From positions 2,108,001 through 2,172,000 of the forward strand of contig NZ_CP154879.1 in the NCBI RefSeq assembly GCF_039614765.1: DNA of 64,000 nt. Reading direction: 5' to 3'. Below, one piece after another: positions 7,653 through 17,408 of the stretch. This DNA is from Castellaniella sp. MT123 (GTDB lineage Bacteria; Pseudomonadota; Gammaproteobacteria; Burkholderiales; Burkholderiaceae_B). The translations under genes were made by a program, and so were the position numbers. The stretch's first letter is position 1. Each line of letters begins with the position of its first letter. The notes under the pieces were generated by a model. That model was not told where the DNA came from. It saw only the letters and a program-made list of their open reading frames with translations, and searched no databases.

Positions 7653-9161
7653 TCAGGCCTGCGACACCTCGGGCATGTGGCGCATCGAGCCGGTCGCGGC
7701 ATACCGCTCGTGCCAGGAAAGAGCCTCGCCCAGCAGATGGGGCGTCTGCCCGCCCTGCGCGCAAGCCCGCTCGAAGTAATCTCGAAGCGCGTCCCGATAA
7801 TCGGGATGCGCGCAGCACTCGATGATTCGCGGCGCCCGTTCCCGGGGCGCAAGATTACGCAGGTCCGCAAGCCCCCATTCCGTGACGAGGATATCGACGT
7901 CGTGTTCGGTATGATCGACATGCGCCACCATCGGGACCACGCTGGAGATCGCGTCTTGCTTGGCCGTCGACTTGCTCACGAAGATGGACAAGTGCGCCTG
8001 ACGCGCGAAATCGCCCGAGCCGCCGATGCCGTTCATCATGCGCGTGCCGCCGACGTGTGTGGAGTTCACGTTGCCATACAGGTCGAACTCCAGGGCGGTA
8101 TTGATGGCGATGATGCCCAGGCGGCGCAGAATCTCGCAATGGTTGCTGATTTCCTGGGGACGCAGGACGATACGCCCGGCATAATCGGCCAAGCGTTCCA
8201 GGAAATGCTGATAGACGGGGGCCGACAGCGTAATCGAGGAAGCCGAGGCAAAGGACACGAGCCCTGCATCGAGCAGCGCGATGGCGCTGTCCTGCAGGAC
8301 CTCGGAATACATCTGCAGGTCACGAAACGGAGAATCGACCAGGCCATGCACGACCGCGTTGGCGATGGTGCCGATTCCGACCTGCAGTGGCAGCAGCGTA
8401 TCGGTCAGCCGCCCCGCATCCACCTCCTGCTGCAAGAACCGCACGATGTGCCGCGCGATCGCCCGGGTCTCCTGATCGGGCGGCAGCACGGTGGAGGGGC
8501 TATCCTGATGATCGGTGTGAACGATGGCCACAATACGCTGCGGATCCACCGGGATGGCAATCGAGCCGATCCGCTGGTCGACGGCCGTCAGGGGAATCGG
8601 CTGGCGGCCAGGGCGCGATCCGGGCTGGTAAATATCGTGCAACCCCATCAATTCCAGGGGCAGCGCCGTATTGAGTTCGACAATGACCTGACGGGCCTGG
8701 GCGACGAAAGTGGCGGAATTGCCCACGGACATCGACGGCACGATCCCCCCGTCCGGCAGGATCGCCACCGCCTCGATGACGGCGATGTCGATGGCCGGCA
8801 GATGGCCGGCGCGCAGTTGTTCGGCGGTTTCCGATAAATGCTGGTCGATGAACATCACCTGGCCGGCATTGATCATACGGCGCAACCGGACGTCCGCCTG
8901 GAACGGCATGCGGCGCGCCAGCAAGCCGGCCTCGGCCATGAGCCCGTCGCTGTCGTTGCCCAGCGATGCCCCCGTGATCAGATTCAACCGCAGCGTCTCA
9001 TGCGCCGCCCGTCGCGCCAGGGCGGCAGGCAGCGCCTTGCAGTCCCCGGCACGCGTGAAGCCGCTCATTCCGACGGTCATGCCGTCACGAAACAATTCGG
9101 CCGCCTGGGTAGCCGACATCAGCCGGGATTGCAGCCCGGGGCATTGCAAACGATCCATCAT
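7653..9161 (-). CDS. acetyl-CoA hydrolase / succinyl-CoA:acetate-type CoA-transferase
   Basis: A 502-residue class I CoA-transferase of the Cat1/AarC/ScpC family. The N-terminal segment VGMSGFTRAGDCKALPAAL and the segment GIGTIANAVVHGL are family landmarks. MYSEVLQDS contains the predicted catalytic Glu that forms the glutamyl-CoA intermediate, and NGIGGSGDFARQA is the C-domain loop. The ATG at 9161 sits 6 bp after a strong GAGGAG site; a GTG just ahead is less likely. It is divergent from a LysR regulator and so probably controlled by it. Carboxylic acid CoA transfer (acetate, succinate, propionate) is expected. A gutted paralogue occurs at 43720-44166. Confidence 0.88.
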   Translation of the reverse strand: MMDRLQCPGLQSRLMSATQAAELFRDGMTVGMSGFTRAGDCKALPAALARRAAHETLRLNLITGASLGNDSDGLMAEAGLLARRMPFQADVRLRRMINAGQVMFIDQHLSETAEQLRAGHLPAIDIAVIEAVAILPDGGIVPSMSVGNSATFVAQARQVIVELNTALPLELMGLHDIYQPGSRPGRQPIPLTAVDQRIGSIAIPVDPQRIVAIVHTDHQDSPSTVLPPDQETRAIARHIVRFLQQEVDAGRLTDTLLPLQVGIGTIANAVVHGLVDSPFRDLQMYSEVLQDSAIALLDAGLVSFASASSITLSAPVYQHFLERLADYAGRIVLRPQEISNHCEILRRLGIIAINTALEFDLYGNVNSTHVGGTRMMNGIGGSGDFARQAHLSIFVSKSTAKQDAISSVVPMVAHVDHTEHDVDILVTEWGLADLRNLAPRERAPRIIECCAHPDYRDALRDYFERACAQGGQTPHLLGEALSWHERYAATGSMRHMPEVSQA

Positions 9162-9272
9162 CACGGTCTCCTCGAATTTTCATAGGATGATGGATGACAG
9201 ATTATCATCGCCACAATGAATCAAATGAAGATACACTATTCTTATTATTCATAGTTATGCCGTAGATCACGG
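9162..9272. promoter_or_regulatory. divergent control region between CoA-transferase and lysR genes
   Basis: This AT-rich gap of about 110 bp separates two divergent genes. It holds inverted arms ATGAAT (about 9216) and ATTCAT (about 9246) with LysR-type T-N11-A spacing nearby. Divergent layout plus such dyads is the standard arrangement for LysR autoregulation and control of the neighbouring gene. No precise promoter boxes are claimed. Confidence 0.4.
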
Positions 9273-10193
9273 ATGGATCTGAAAGCCCTGACCTATTTCA
9301 TCGAGACCGCCCGGCGCGGGAATTTCTCCCGGGCGGCGGCGACGCTGGGCGTCACGCAATCGACCATCAGCAAAATGATCCGCCTGATCGAGGACGAGAT
9401 CGGGTCCCCCCTGCTGGATCGCGACAGACGGCCGGCGCAACTGACCGATATCGGCCGCATCGTGTACGCCCGGGGCCAGGAGATCCTGGCCGCCCACGCG
9501 GGCCTGATGCGCGATGTCGCGCGGGCGCAGGCCCTGGATCTGGGGCAGCTGCGGCTAGGCCTGCCCCCCATGATCAACCGTCTCTTTACGAGCGTACTGA
9601 AGGAATACCGAGAACGGTATCCGCGCATCGAAGTCGTCCTGCATGAGGACACGGGCCAGGAAGTGGAACGCCAGATTGCCAATGGCCAGCTCGACCTGGG
9701 GTTCAGTCTCATGCCGATCGCAACCGGCTTGGCGCTGCATGCTCAGAGAGTGGCGCGATTCAGGATTCTCGCAATCGGCCACCCGGACCTCATGCGGACA
9801 TTGCCGCCAAACCCGCAGGTGCGCCACCTCCAGGGACGTCCGCTGGTCCTGACCAGCGACGACTTCGCGCTGGCGCGGCTGCTGGACCGCCAGTTCGAGG
9901 CCGCCGGCATCACGCCGTACACGATAGCCCGCAGCAGCCAATGGGACTGGACCCTATCCATGGCCCAGGCGGGGATGGGCATTGCGCTGCTGCCCGAACC
10001 CTTCATCGACCATCCAGAATCACAGGGTCTGCAGACGCGGCCCTTGGGGCCGCCCGATCTTAGCTGGGACGTCGCGCTGCTATCCCCGGTCGCGTGGTCC
10101 AGGCTCGGGCACGCGGCCCAGGCCTGGGTGGACCTGTGCGAAGCCCGCATCGGCGGCCCCTGGCCTCGGACGGAGGCGAACAGCCCATCCTGA
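9273..10193 (+). CDS. LysR-family transcriptional regulator
   Basis: A 306-residue regulator. The winged HTH is at residues 1-60 (MDLKALTYFIETARRGNFSR, then AAATLGVTQSTISKMIRLIE), followed by the linker helix and a periplasmic-binding-type effector domain (about 90-295) beginning GQLRLGLPP. It faces the CoA-transferase gene, whose expression it is likely to control in response to an acid or acyl-CoA related ligand. The 3' end is convergent with ahpF, 20 bp apart. Closest functional groups by architecture are CynR/CidR-like regulators, but the effector cannot be read from sequence. Confidence 0.9.
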   Translation: MDLKALTYFIETARRGNFSRAAATLGVTQSTISKMIRLIEDEIGSPLLDRDRRPAQLTDIGRIVYARGQEILAAHAGLMRDVARAQALDLGQLRLGLPPMINRLFTSVLKEYRERYPRIEVVLHEDTGQEVERQIANGQLDLGFSLMPIATGLALHAQRVARFRILAIGHPDLMRTLPPNPQVRHLQGRPLVLTSDDFALARLLDRQFEAAGITPYTIARSSQWDWTLSMAQAGMGIALLPEPFIDHPESQGLQTRPLGPPDLSWDVALLSPVAWSRLGHAAQAWVDLCEARIGGPWPRTEANSPS

Positions 10194-10213
10194 GGCCCGC
10201 TTGCCCCACGGAA

Positions 10214-11788
10214 TCAGGCAGCCGCCTCTTCCGCGTCGGACACCGAGCTGCGGATCAGGTGGTCGAAGGCGGACAAAGCGGCCTTGGCGCCATCGCCTGC
10301 GGCGATGATGATCTGCTTGTACGGCACCGTCGTCGCGTCGCCCGCTGCGAACACGCCCGGGACGGACGTCTGGCCGCGCGCATCGACCACGATCTCGCCG
10401 TGCGCCGTCAGGTCCACCACCCCCTTGAGCCATTCGGTATTGGGCACCAGACCAATCTGGATGAACACGCCATCCAGTTCCACCCGATGCGTGTCGCCGC
10501 TTGTCCGGTCCTTGTAGCTCAGGGCGATGACGCGCTTGCCGTCGCCATGGATTTCCGTGGTCTGCGCCGATGTCAGGACGGTAACATTGGCCAGGCTGCG
10601 CAGTTTGCGCTGCAGCACCGCATCGGCCCGCAAAGCATCGCCGAACTCGATCAAGGTGACATGACCCACGATGCCAGCCAGGTCGATAGCCGCCTCGACA
10701 CCCGAATTGCCACCGCCGATCACCGCCACACGCTTGCCCTTGAACAGCGGGCCGTCGCAATGCGGGCAGTAAGCCACGCCGCGATTCCGGTATTCGTCCT
10801 CGCCAGGCACGTTGATCTGGCGCCAGCGGGCGCCCGTGGACAGGATCACGTTCTTGGCCTTCAGCACCGCGCCACTGGCCAATTCCACCTGAATGGATTT
10901 CCCCGGCACCAGGCGTGTGGCCCGCTGCAGGTTCATGATGTCGACCTCGTAAGCCTTGACGTGCTGTTCCAGCGCTACGCCGAACTTCGGCCCTTCGGTC
11001 TCCAGCACGGAGATGTAGTTCTCGATGGCCATGGTATCGAGCACCTGGCCGCCGAATCGCTCGGCCACGACCCCGGTGCGGATGCCCTTGCGTGCGGCGT
11101 AAACAGCGGCAGCCGCACCCGCCGGCCCCCCGCCCACGACCAGCACGTCGAATTCTTCGCGGGCGTTCAGGGCCTCGACCTTGGCGTCGTCATTGCCGAC
11201 GTCCAGCTTGGCCAGCAATTCCTCGACACCGGCGCGCCCCTGATGGAACAATTCGCCATTCAGGAACACCGCCGGCACGGACAGGACCTCGCGCTTGCTC
11301 ACCTCGTCCTGAAACAGCGCCCCATCGATGGCCACGTGACGAATGCGCGGGTTGACGACCGACATCGCGTTCAGCGCCTGGACCACATCCGGGCAATTCT
11401 GACACGACAGGGAAAAATAGGTTTCGAACCGGTAATCGCCGGGCAGATCCCGGATCTGTTCGATCACGGCATCATCGAGCTTCGGCGGGTGGCCGCCGAC
11501 CTGCAGCAGGGCCAGCACCAGCGAGGTGAATTCGTGACCCAGGGGTATCCCCGCGAAACGCACTGCCACGTCGGTCCCCGCACGGGCGATCTCGAACGAC
11601 GGCACGCGTCCGTCCGCAGCCGTGGTTTCGACCAGAGACAGTTTGTCGGACAAGCCCGCAATGTCTTCCAGAAAGGCGCGCAGTTCCTGCGATTGGGTGC
11701 TGCCGTCCAGGGAGGCGCGCAGCTCGACGGGTTGTGTCACCCGTTCGAGATAGGTTCCTAATTGTCCTTTGAGGTTCGCATCCAGCAT
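10214..11788 (-). CDS. ahpF: alkyl hydroperoxide reductase subunit F
   Basis: A 524-residue flavoprotein disulfide reductase that transfers electrons from NADH to AhpC. The start at 11788 ([17 protein letters not shown]) matches the family N terminus; an upstream in-frame extension of 40 codons has no family sequence. The N-terminal double thioredoxin fold contains the CxxC of SCQNCPDVV. The FAD-binding [17 protein letters not shown] motif comes next, then the redox centre CPHCDGP and the NADH-binding [10 protein letters not shown]. It lies downstream of ahpC with a 179-bp gap that contains a strong terminator, so ahpF should be expressed below ahpC. Confidence 0.96.
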   Translation of the reverse strand: MLDANLKGQLGTYLERVTQPVELRASLDGSTQSQELRAFLEDIAGLSDKLSLVETTAADGRVPSFEIARAGTDVAVRFAGIPLGHEFTSLVLALLQVGGHPPKLDDAVIEQIRDLPGDYRFETYFSLSCQNCPDVVQALNAMSVVNPRIRHVAIDGALFQDEVSKREVLSVPAVFLNGELFHQGRAGVEELLAKLDVGNDDAKVEALNAREEFDVLVVGGGPAGAAAAVYAARKGIRTGVVAERFGGQVLDTMAIENYISVLETEGPKFGVALEQHVKAYEVDIMNLQRATRLVPGKSIQVELASGAVLKAKNVILSTGARWRQINVPGEDEYRNRGVAYCPHCDGPLFKGKRVAVIGGGNSGVEAAIDLAGIVGHVTLIEFGDALRADAVLQRKLRSLANVTVLTSAQTTEIHGDGKRVIALSYKDRTSGDTHRVELDGVFIQIGLVPNTEWLKGVVDLTAHGEIVVDARGQTSVPGVFAAGDATTVPYKQIIIAAGDGAKAALSAFDHLIRSSVSDAEEAAA

Positions 11789-11821
11789 ATCCACACCTTT
11801 TTGGAAAAAATCACTCCCCGC

Positions 11822-11844
11822 CGACACGTCGTGGCGACGTGTCG
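11822..11844 (-). repeat. perfect hairpin in the ahpC-ahpF gap
   Basis: The 9-bp arms CGACACGTC and GACGTGTCG have a 5-nt loop (11831-11835). On the minus strand it precedes a T6 stretch by about ten bases, close to the ahpF start. It may stabilise the processed ahpF message or act as a second weak attenuator. Confidence 0.5.
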
Positions 11845-11862
11845 CCAGACATTGCCAGCGGG

Positions 11863-11901
11863 AAAAAAGACCGGCCAGGGTTGAAATCGGGCCGGCCGGT
11901 C
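11863..11901 (-). terminator. intrinsic terminator after ahpC
   Basis: Read on the minus strand, the stem GACCGGCC...GGCCGGTC (arms 11894-11901 and 11869-11876) is followed directly by TTTTTT (11868-11863). This is a textbook rho-independent terminator. It sits 67 bp after the ahpC stop and before ahpF, so part of the transcripts should end here, giving excess AhpC over AhpF. Confidence 0.8.
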
Positions 11902-11967
11902 CGATCATCCTGCACGCGGACTGCGGTCCTGCTGTGCAGGCACGCAGCTACCGCTCACAGGCTGCGA

Positions 11968-12531
11968 TCAGATCTTGCCGACCAGATCCAGTGACGGGGT
12001 CAGGGTCTTGGCGCCTTCTTCCCATTTGGCCGGGCAAACTTCGCCCGGGTGGCTGGCGATGTACTGGGCGGCCTTGACCTTGCGCAGCAGCTCGGACGCA
12101 TCGCGGCCGATGCCGTTGTCGTGGATCTCCAGGACCTTGATTTCACCCGCCGGGTTGATCACGAAGGTGCCGCGCAGAGCCACGCCTTCTTCTTCGATCA
12201 ACACATCGAAGTTGCGCGACAGGAGATGGGTCGGATCGCCGATCATCGGGTAGTTGACCTTTTTGATGGCGTCGGACGTGTCGTGCCAGGCCTTGTGTGC
12301 GAAGTGGGTGTCGGTGGACACGGAATAGACTTCCACGCCCAGCTTCTGGAATTCGGCGTAATGATCCGCGAGGTCTTCGAGTTCGGTCGGGCACACGAAG
12401 GTGAAGTCGGCCGGGTAGAAAACGAACACCGACCACTTGCCAGCCACAGTCTGCTCGCTGACTTCGACGAACTTACCGTTATGGTAGGCGTTGGCTTTGA
12501 AGGGCTTGATCGTGGTGTTGATCAGGGACAT
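11968..12531 (-). CDS. ahpC: alkyl hydroperoxide reductase subunit C (peroxiredoxin)
   Basis: A 187-residue typical 2-Cys peroxiredoxin, the canonical AhpC length when started at ATG 12531 ([11 protein letters not shown]). The peroxidatic Cys47 lies in DFTFVCPTE and the resolving Cys in [10 protein letters not shown] near residue 166. It reduces hydrogen peroxide, organic peroxides and peroxynitrite and is recycled by AhpF. GGAG precedes the start. The upstream region holds an OxyR-like palindrome, consistent with peroxide induction. Confidence 0.97.
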   Translation of the reverse strand: MSLINTTIKPFKANAYHNGKFVEVSEQTVAGKWSVFVFYPADFTFVCPTELEDLADHYAEFQKLGVEVYSVSTDTHFAHKAWHDTSDAIKKVNYPMIGDPTHLLSRNFDVLIEEEGVALRGTFVINPAGEIKVLEIHDNGIGRDASELLRKVKAAQYIASHPGEVCPAKWEEGAKTLTPSLDLVGKI

Positions 12532-12612
12532 GAGTGCTCCTTGTTCAGTGGTTGGAGAAGTGGCCTCAGTGGCAACTGAACCCAGTGTAGGCAATTCCCA
12601 TAAATTAGTAAA

Positions 12613-12653
12613 ATTGATAGTTTTTATATTATAGATTGAAAATAACTATCAAT
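12613..12653. promoter_or_regulatory. OxyR-like palindrome upstream of ahpC
   Basis: The perfect 10-bp arms ATTGATAGTT (12613-12622) and AACTATCAAT (12644-12653) flank a very AT-rich 21-bp centre that also holds ATAG (12631-12634). OxyR sites are built from ATAG/CTAT half sites, and ahpC is a standard OxyR target. However, the spacing between ATAG and CTAT is not the classical 7-bp interval, so the match is approximate. The site lies 82 bp before the ahpC start codon. Confidence 0.5.
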
Positions 12654-12834
12654 GACCAGGCTGCTTGATCCAGATCAGGATCGAACCGACAAAATCGCCA
12701 CCTCGTGCACCATTCGCATAGTGCAAAGATTAAATATGTCATCTGCTCCAGCTACTATCCAGAGTCGCCGAGAAAAGACCATAAGTTATTGATAAATAAC
12801 AATTGTTTTAGTCTTCAACCATCTGGAGCGCCGC

Positions 12835-14460
12835 ATGCGCAAGAACCTTCCCGTCACGCCGCACGAATACGATTTCCCCGATCACGAAACCTTGCTGTCG
12901 GCCACCGATGTCAAAGGGCGGATCACCTACGCCAATGCCGCTTTCGTGCGCATCAGCGGCTTCGAGTATGGCGAACTGCTGGGCAAGGCGCACAACATCG
13001 TGCGCCACCCTGACGTGCCGCCCGAGGCCTTTCAGGATCTATGGGACACGCTGAAACTGGGCAGATCCTGGACTGCGGTTCTGAAGAACCGCCGCAAAAA
13101 CGGGGATTCCTACTGGGTCCGGGCCAACGTAACGCCCGTGTATCATCAAAGCACGCTCAGCGGTTATGTCTCGGTGCGCACCAAGCCCAGCCGGGCCGAA
13201 ATCGAGGCCAGCGAACGCGTGTTTGAGGATTTCCGCCATCAGCGCCAAAAGGTCCGATTTCATCATGGGCTGCTGTTTGACACCGGCTGGCGGCGCTGGC
13301 GCAATGTCTTCCGGACCGTGTCCCTGCGCCAACGGCTGGCACTGACGCTCAGCGGGCTGTGGGGTCTCTGGTCCCTGACTATCTGGCAGGCGGGCCTGAC
13401 GGATCAGGCACTCCTGGCCGCCAGTGTGGCCGGACTTGGCCTGAGCGGGATCGCCGGTCTTGCACTCGAACGCCGTCTGATCCACCCCTTGCACGCCATT
13501 CAGCGCCAGGCGATCCAGGCCGCCAGCGGCCAGGCAGTGGACGACTGGCGCCTGACCCGGCTGGACGAAGTAGCCTCGATCCAGAAGGCCGTGAAGCAAT
13601 GCAGTCTGAACTTGAGGTCCTTCACTGATGACGTCCAGAACCAGCTGGTGGGGCTGCGCCACGCCTCGACGGAAATCGCCCAGGGCAGCCAGCACCTCAG
13701 CATCCAGACGGAGTCCGCCGCCAACCGCCTGAACGAAACGGCAGCCGACATGGAACGGCTGACCGGCCTGGTCGAAGACAATACCGGACACGCCCAACAT
13801 GCCGTCGGACTTGCCCAGGCCTCCAGCGAATCCGCCACTCGCGCCGCGCAAGTCGTACGCGAGGCCGCTGCCCAAATCGAGCAGATGGACGCCGCCAGCA
13901 AACGCATCGGGGATATCGTCGGGGTCATCGACTCCATCGCATTCCAGACCAATATCCTGGCCCTCAATGCCGCCGTCGAGGCCGCCCGGGCCGGCGAGCA
14001 GGGCCGAGGCTTCGCGGTCGTGGCGGGAGAGGTCCGTGCCCTGGCACAGCGTAGCGCCAGCGCCGCCAAGGAAATCGGCGGTCTGATCCAGGATGTGGTG
14101 CACATCGCCCAGGGCGGAGTATCCCGGACGCGGGAAGCAGCCGAGGCCATGCGTGACGTCCTGACCCAGAATACCCAGGTCAGCGAACTGATCCGGCGCA
14201 TCCACGAGGCGGGCTCCGCCCAGGCCAACGACCTGCAGCGCATCCAGCAGACCTTCGCACAGCTGGGCGACCTGACACAAGGCAATGCCGCGATGGCCGA
14301 GCAATCTTCCATGGCTGTGCTGACCATGAATGCCCAGACGCACAATCTGTCGCAGGCGGCGGAGGTCTTCCGCGAGAAGATGACGCACACCGTCGAACCC
14401 GCACGATCAAGGCTGACGCCCCCACCCACCCAGCTGACGCTTCAGGCCAGCCAGGGGTGA
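12835..14460 (+). CDS. PAS-containing methyl-accepting chemotaxis protein, Aer-like
   Basis: A 541-residue chemoreceptor. Residues about 12-120 form a PAS domain of Aer type ([39 protein letters not shown]), which in Aer binds FAD and senses redox/oxygen. Two membrane segments lie around 165-215 with almost no periplasmic loop, again as in Aer. The signalling domain holds the conserved hairpin tip around [20 protein letters not shown] and [22 protein letters not shown] before the ATG is a weak ribosome site. The gene is monocistronic and overlaps the 3' end of the convergent response regulator gene by 19 bp. Confidence 0.9.
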   Translation: MRKNLPVTPHEYDFPDHETLLSATDVKGRITYANAAFVRISGFEYGELLGKAHNIVRHPDVPPEAFQDLWDTLKLGRSWTAVLKNRRKNGDSYWVRANVTPVYHQSTLSGYVSVRTKPSRAEIEASERVFEDFRHQRQKVRFHHGLLFDTGWRRWRNVFRTVSLRQRLALTLSGLWGLWSLTIWQAGLTDQALLAASVAGLGLSGIAGLALERRLIHPLHAIQRQAIQAASGQAVDDWRLTRLDEVASIQKAVKQCSLNLRSFTDDVQNQLVGLRHASTEIAQGSQHLSIQTESAANRLNETAADMERLTGLVEDNTGHAQHAVGLAQASSESATRAAQVVREAAAQIEQMDAASKRIGDIVGVIDSIAFQTNILALNAAVEAARAGEQGRGFAVVAGEVRALAQRSASAAKEIGGLIQDVVHIAQGGVSRTREAAEAMRDVLTQNTQVSELIRRIHEAGSAQANDLQRIQQTFAQLGDLTQGNAAMAEQSSMAVLTMNAQTHNLSQAAEVFREKMTHTVEPARSRLTPPPTQLTLQASQG

Positions 14461-15041
14461 GACGCCAGCCAGCGCCCCAACTCATTGTCATTGGCGACCG
14501 CCAACTTGTCGAAGATACTGGCGCGATGGGTCTCAACCGAGCGCGGGCTGCACGGAGGAACCAGCAGCCGGGCGATTTCCTTGTTGGGCTGCCCCAGGCC
14601 GACCCAATGGGCAACCTCGCGTTCGCGTGGTGTCAGTTCGCCCCAGCGCCGTAGGGCCTCGCTGCGGGCGCGGGCTTCGGCCAACGCAGCGGGCAATTTT
14701 TCCAGCAACTGCTGAGTATCGGGTTTGACCACCCAGTCATGAGCGCCCAGCCGCACGGCCTCCAGCGCCGTGGGAATATCGCCATGACCGGACAGGAACA
14801 GGCTGACCAGTGGGCTGTGCGCGTGACGCAGACGATCCAGCACTTCCAGCCCGCTGATCCCGCCCAGTCGCAGATCCAGGATCACGCAACCTGGCCGGCG
14901 CATGTCCACCGAGGCCAGGAATTCCTCTCCGGAACCAAACGACTGGACCGGCACCCCCTGGGAAAACAGCAGCATCAGCAGAGAGCGACGCAGCGCTTCG
15001 TCATCGTCCACGACATACAGGGTCAGCGGAATGTCTTTCAT
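14442..15041 (-). CDS. FixJ/NarL-type response regulator, DctR-like
   Basis: A 199-residue regulator with a receiver domain (residues 6-120; acidic VDDDE at 11-15, phospho-acceptor Asp56 in VILDLRLGG, Lys in VVKPD) and a LuxR-type HTH ([20 protein letters not shown], 135-155). The ATG at 15041 overlaps the kinase stop as ATGA, so the two are translationally coupled. A FixJ-type regulator with a large double-sensor kinase beside a dicarboxylate symporter matches the DctS/DctR pair. It probably activates the divergent MFS gene. The assignment to dicarboxylates is an inference from context. Confidence 0.82.
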   Translation of the reverse strand: MKDIPLTLYVVDDDEALRRSLLMLLFSQGVPVQSFGSGEEFLASVDMRRPGCVILDLRLGGISGLEVLDRLRHAHSPLVSLFLSGHGDIPTALEAVRLGAHDWVVKPDTQQLLEKLPAALAEARARSEALRRWGELTPREREVAHWVGLGQPNKEIARLLVPPCSPRSVETHRASIFDKLAVANDNELGRWLASHPWLA

Positions 15042-17173
15042 GGATTGATCGGCAATGTGAACGTGAAGGCGGCGCCGCCCGCCAGACGATTGGCGACCCA
15101 CAGGCGGCCGCTGTGAGCCTCGATGATGGTGCGGCAGATCTTCAGGCCCAGCCCCAGACCATCCGGCCGGGTGCTGAAAAATGGCAGAAAAATTTGCTCC
15201 ATCCGGTCGGCGGGGATCCCAGGTCCCTGATCGGCCACCCGGATTTCCACCACCCCGCCTTCCCGATGCGAGCTCAGTTCGATGCGTCGCCTGGAAGGTG
15301 GCGTCTCACGCATCGCCTGGACCGCATTCTGGATCAGATTGACCAGAACTTGTTCGAGCAGCACCCGATCGCCACGCACCGACGGCAGACCGGCGGCCAG
15401 ATCGCTGACGACGACCACCCGGCTACGCTGCAGTTCGGGCAGCAACAACGCGTGGGCATGCTCCACCAATTCATTGATGGCCAATGTTTCGTAGACGGCG
15501 CGCTGCGGATTGATGAAAGCCCGGACCCGCCGGACGATGTCGCTCGCCCGGGTCGCCTGCTCCACGATCCCGTCCAGCGCGGTCGCTATCATCGGCGACA
15601 GGTCCGGATCCGCCATGGCGCGAGCGGCCAGCGCGAAGTTGGACAAGGCCATCAAGGGCTGATTGAGATCGTGGGCGATTGTCGAAGCCATCTCGCCGAC
15701 ACTGGCCAGCCGCGCGCTGTGCTGCAGCTGACGCTCCTGCTCGCGCTGGCGGGCCTCGGCCTGCTTCTGTGCGGTGATGTCCACGATGGAACTCATCCAG
15801 CCGCGGTACAGGCCCCGGGCATCGATCAGCGGCGCGGCATAGACCATGCAGATCACCTCGTGACCGTCCCGATGGCGGAATCGCGTCTCGAACCCATGCG
15901 GCACCCCGCCATTTCGCGTGGCCTCATGTTCGTGCAGCAGCTGCGCCACATCATCGGGATGCCAGTAAGGATAGGGCGGCACGCAGCCCAGCAACTCGTC
16001 CTGGGGGAACCCGACCATCTCGCACAGGGCGCGATTCACGTAGATCACGCGGCCTTGCGAATCGTGGGCCCGCATGCCGACCAGCAGGGAATCTTCCATC
16101 GATTTGCGAAAGGCGTGGGCTTCTTCGAGATCGCGGGTGCGATCCTCGACGCGTCGTTCCAGCTCGACACGGGCCTGACGCTGCTCGGCATACCGTTTCT
16201 CGCGCTGACGCCAGGACACCAGGCCCAGCAGCAGCACGGTGGCCACCAGCGCGGCAATGATCTCGGCTTTCAGACGAGACCGCCAGACCTCATCGAGGTT
16301 TCCGGTCACGGTCAGCGTCCAGCCGAGCTCAGGCAGGTGCGTGCGCAAGGCCAGCAGCTCGCGCGGCCGCCCATCCAGCCGGGTCCGGATCAGCAAGCCC
16401 GGCAGATCGGCATCCTGCTCGAACTGCCAGGGCAAGCGTTCGAAGCGATCCCGCGCACCGTACTGGGCATGCTGGTGCAGCCATTCCAGATCGGCAGGCG
16501 CCAGATCCCGGTCGGCCCGGTACAACCAGTCGGGGACCGAACTGAGGAACACGATACCGTGACGATCCTGCAGCAAAACCGGATCCGTCGCACGCGACCA
16601 AGCCTGCTCGACCCGCTCCAACCCGAGCTTCACAACCACGACGCCAACGATGGCGCCCGCATTCCGGACGGGTTCCGCGATGAACAGGCCAGGCTGACCC
16701 GTCGTCAGTCCCACACCGTAAAACAAGCCACGCCGCCCGCCCAATGCGTCCTGGAAATAGGGCCGCAAACGATAAGAGTGTCCGACGAAGGTGGTCGGCT
16801 GATCCCAGTTGCCGGCGGCCAGCGTCAGCCCCTGGGAGTCCACCACGTACAGGACCTCCGCACCGGTCTGTCGCTGCAGGTCGGCCAGGTAGCGATCAAC
16901 CCGGGTCACCTGGCCCCGGTCCGCGGGATCCCGCAGCAACGTCAAGACATCCGGATGGCGCGCAACCACGTAGGGTAGATCGCCGTATTTCTCGACGATG
17001 CCGCGCAGGGCCAGAACGTAGGCGTCGGACGCCTGGCGAAGACTGGCCTCGCGGAGATTGAGTTCCTGATCCTGGGACCAGCGCCCGGCCACCAGGATCA
17101 GCAACAGGCCGGCCAGGGCGGCAAGGCCCCAGCGCCAGAAACGCAGGACGGGGAAGCGGGAAATCGGGCTCAT
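15038..17173 (-). CDS. sensor histidine kinase, DctS/DctB-like
   Basis: A 711-residue membrane kinase starting at ATG 17173. A membrane helix at 13-29 is followed by a periplasmic double-PDC (Cache) sensor (about 30-300) with DctB-like sequence (LRGIVEKYGDLPYVVARHP; HSYRLRPYFQDALGGRRG; FIAEPVRN), then a second helix at 304-320. A PAS domain spans about 355-470. The dimerisation box has phospho-acceptor His501 (STIAHDLNQPLMAL), and a HATPase domain with DQGPGIP and GLGLGLKI follows. DctB/DctS sensors bind C4-dicarboxylates directly in the PDC domain. It is coupled to the response regulator and divergent from an MFS symporter. Confidence 0.88.
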   Translation of the reverse strand: MSPISRFPVLRFWRWGLAALAGLLLILVAGRWSQDQELNLREASLRQASDAYVLALRGIVEKYGDLPYVVARHPDVLTLLRDPADRGQVTRVDRYLADLQRQTGAEVLYVVDSQGLTLAAGNWDQPTTFVGHSYRLRPYFQDALGGRRGLFYGVGLTTGQPGLFIAEPVRNAGAIVGVVVVKLGLERVEQAWSRATDPVLLQDRHGIVFLSSVPDWLYRADRDLAPADLEWLHQHAQYGARDRFERLPWQFEQDADLPGLLIRTRLDGRPRELLALRTHLPELGWTLTVTGNLDEVWRSRLKAEIIAALVATVLLLGLVSWRQREKRYAEQRQARVELERRVEDRTRDLEEAHAFRKSMEDSLLVGMRAHDSQGRVIYVNRALCEMVGFPQDELLGCVPPYPYWHPDDVAQLLHEHEATRNGGVPHGFETRFRHRDGHEVICMVYAAPLIDARGLYRGWMSSIVDITAQKQAEARQREQERQLQHSARLASVGEMASTIAHDLNQPLMALSNFALAARAMADPDLSPMIATALDGIVEQATRASDIVRRVRAFINPQRAVYETLAINELVEHAHALLLPELQRSRVVVVSDLAAGLPSVRGDRVLLEQVLVNLIQNAVQAMRETPPSRRRIELSSHREGGVVEIRVADQGPGIPADRMEQIFLPFFSTRPDGLGLGLKICRTIIEAHSGRLWVANRLAGGAAFTFTLPINP

Positions 17174-17245
17174 GGGCGTGGCGGCACCTGGATGGAAACA
17201 AAATAGCACAGCCGCCGCGGCTGCCTATACCGAGCAGCCGACCTG

Positions 17246-17257
17246 CGTAGTTCTACG
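17246..17257. promoter_or_regulatory. CGTAG-TT-CTACG dyad in the kinase/MFS divergent gap
   Basis: A 5-bp perfect inverted repeat with a 2-bp centre lies 151 bp before the MFS start, in the 235-bp divergent region. FixJ-family regulators bind short dyads of this size. It is a candidate site for the neighbouring response regulator, and only this one copy was seen. Confidence 0.3.
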
Positions 17258-17408
17258 GAGATCGGCACCGTGAAAGCTCCGGATGCGCCACCGCCTGCGC
17301 GGATAGATACTCCAGCCACAATATCCCCTGCTCACTTGGGCATGGACACACCAGGAGACAGCCCGGCAGCCTGCGCGGGCGCAGGGGAACTCCCAGGAGT
17401 TCACACAC

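Noticed and set aside
10094..11761. 555-codon open frame on the plus strand
   Set aside because: Antisense of ahpF in GC-rich DNA; the family match is entirely on the minus strand.
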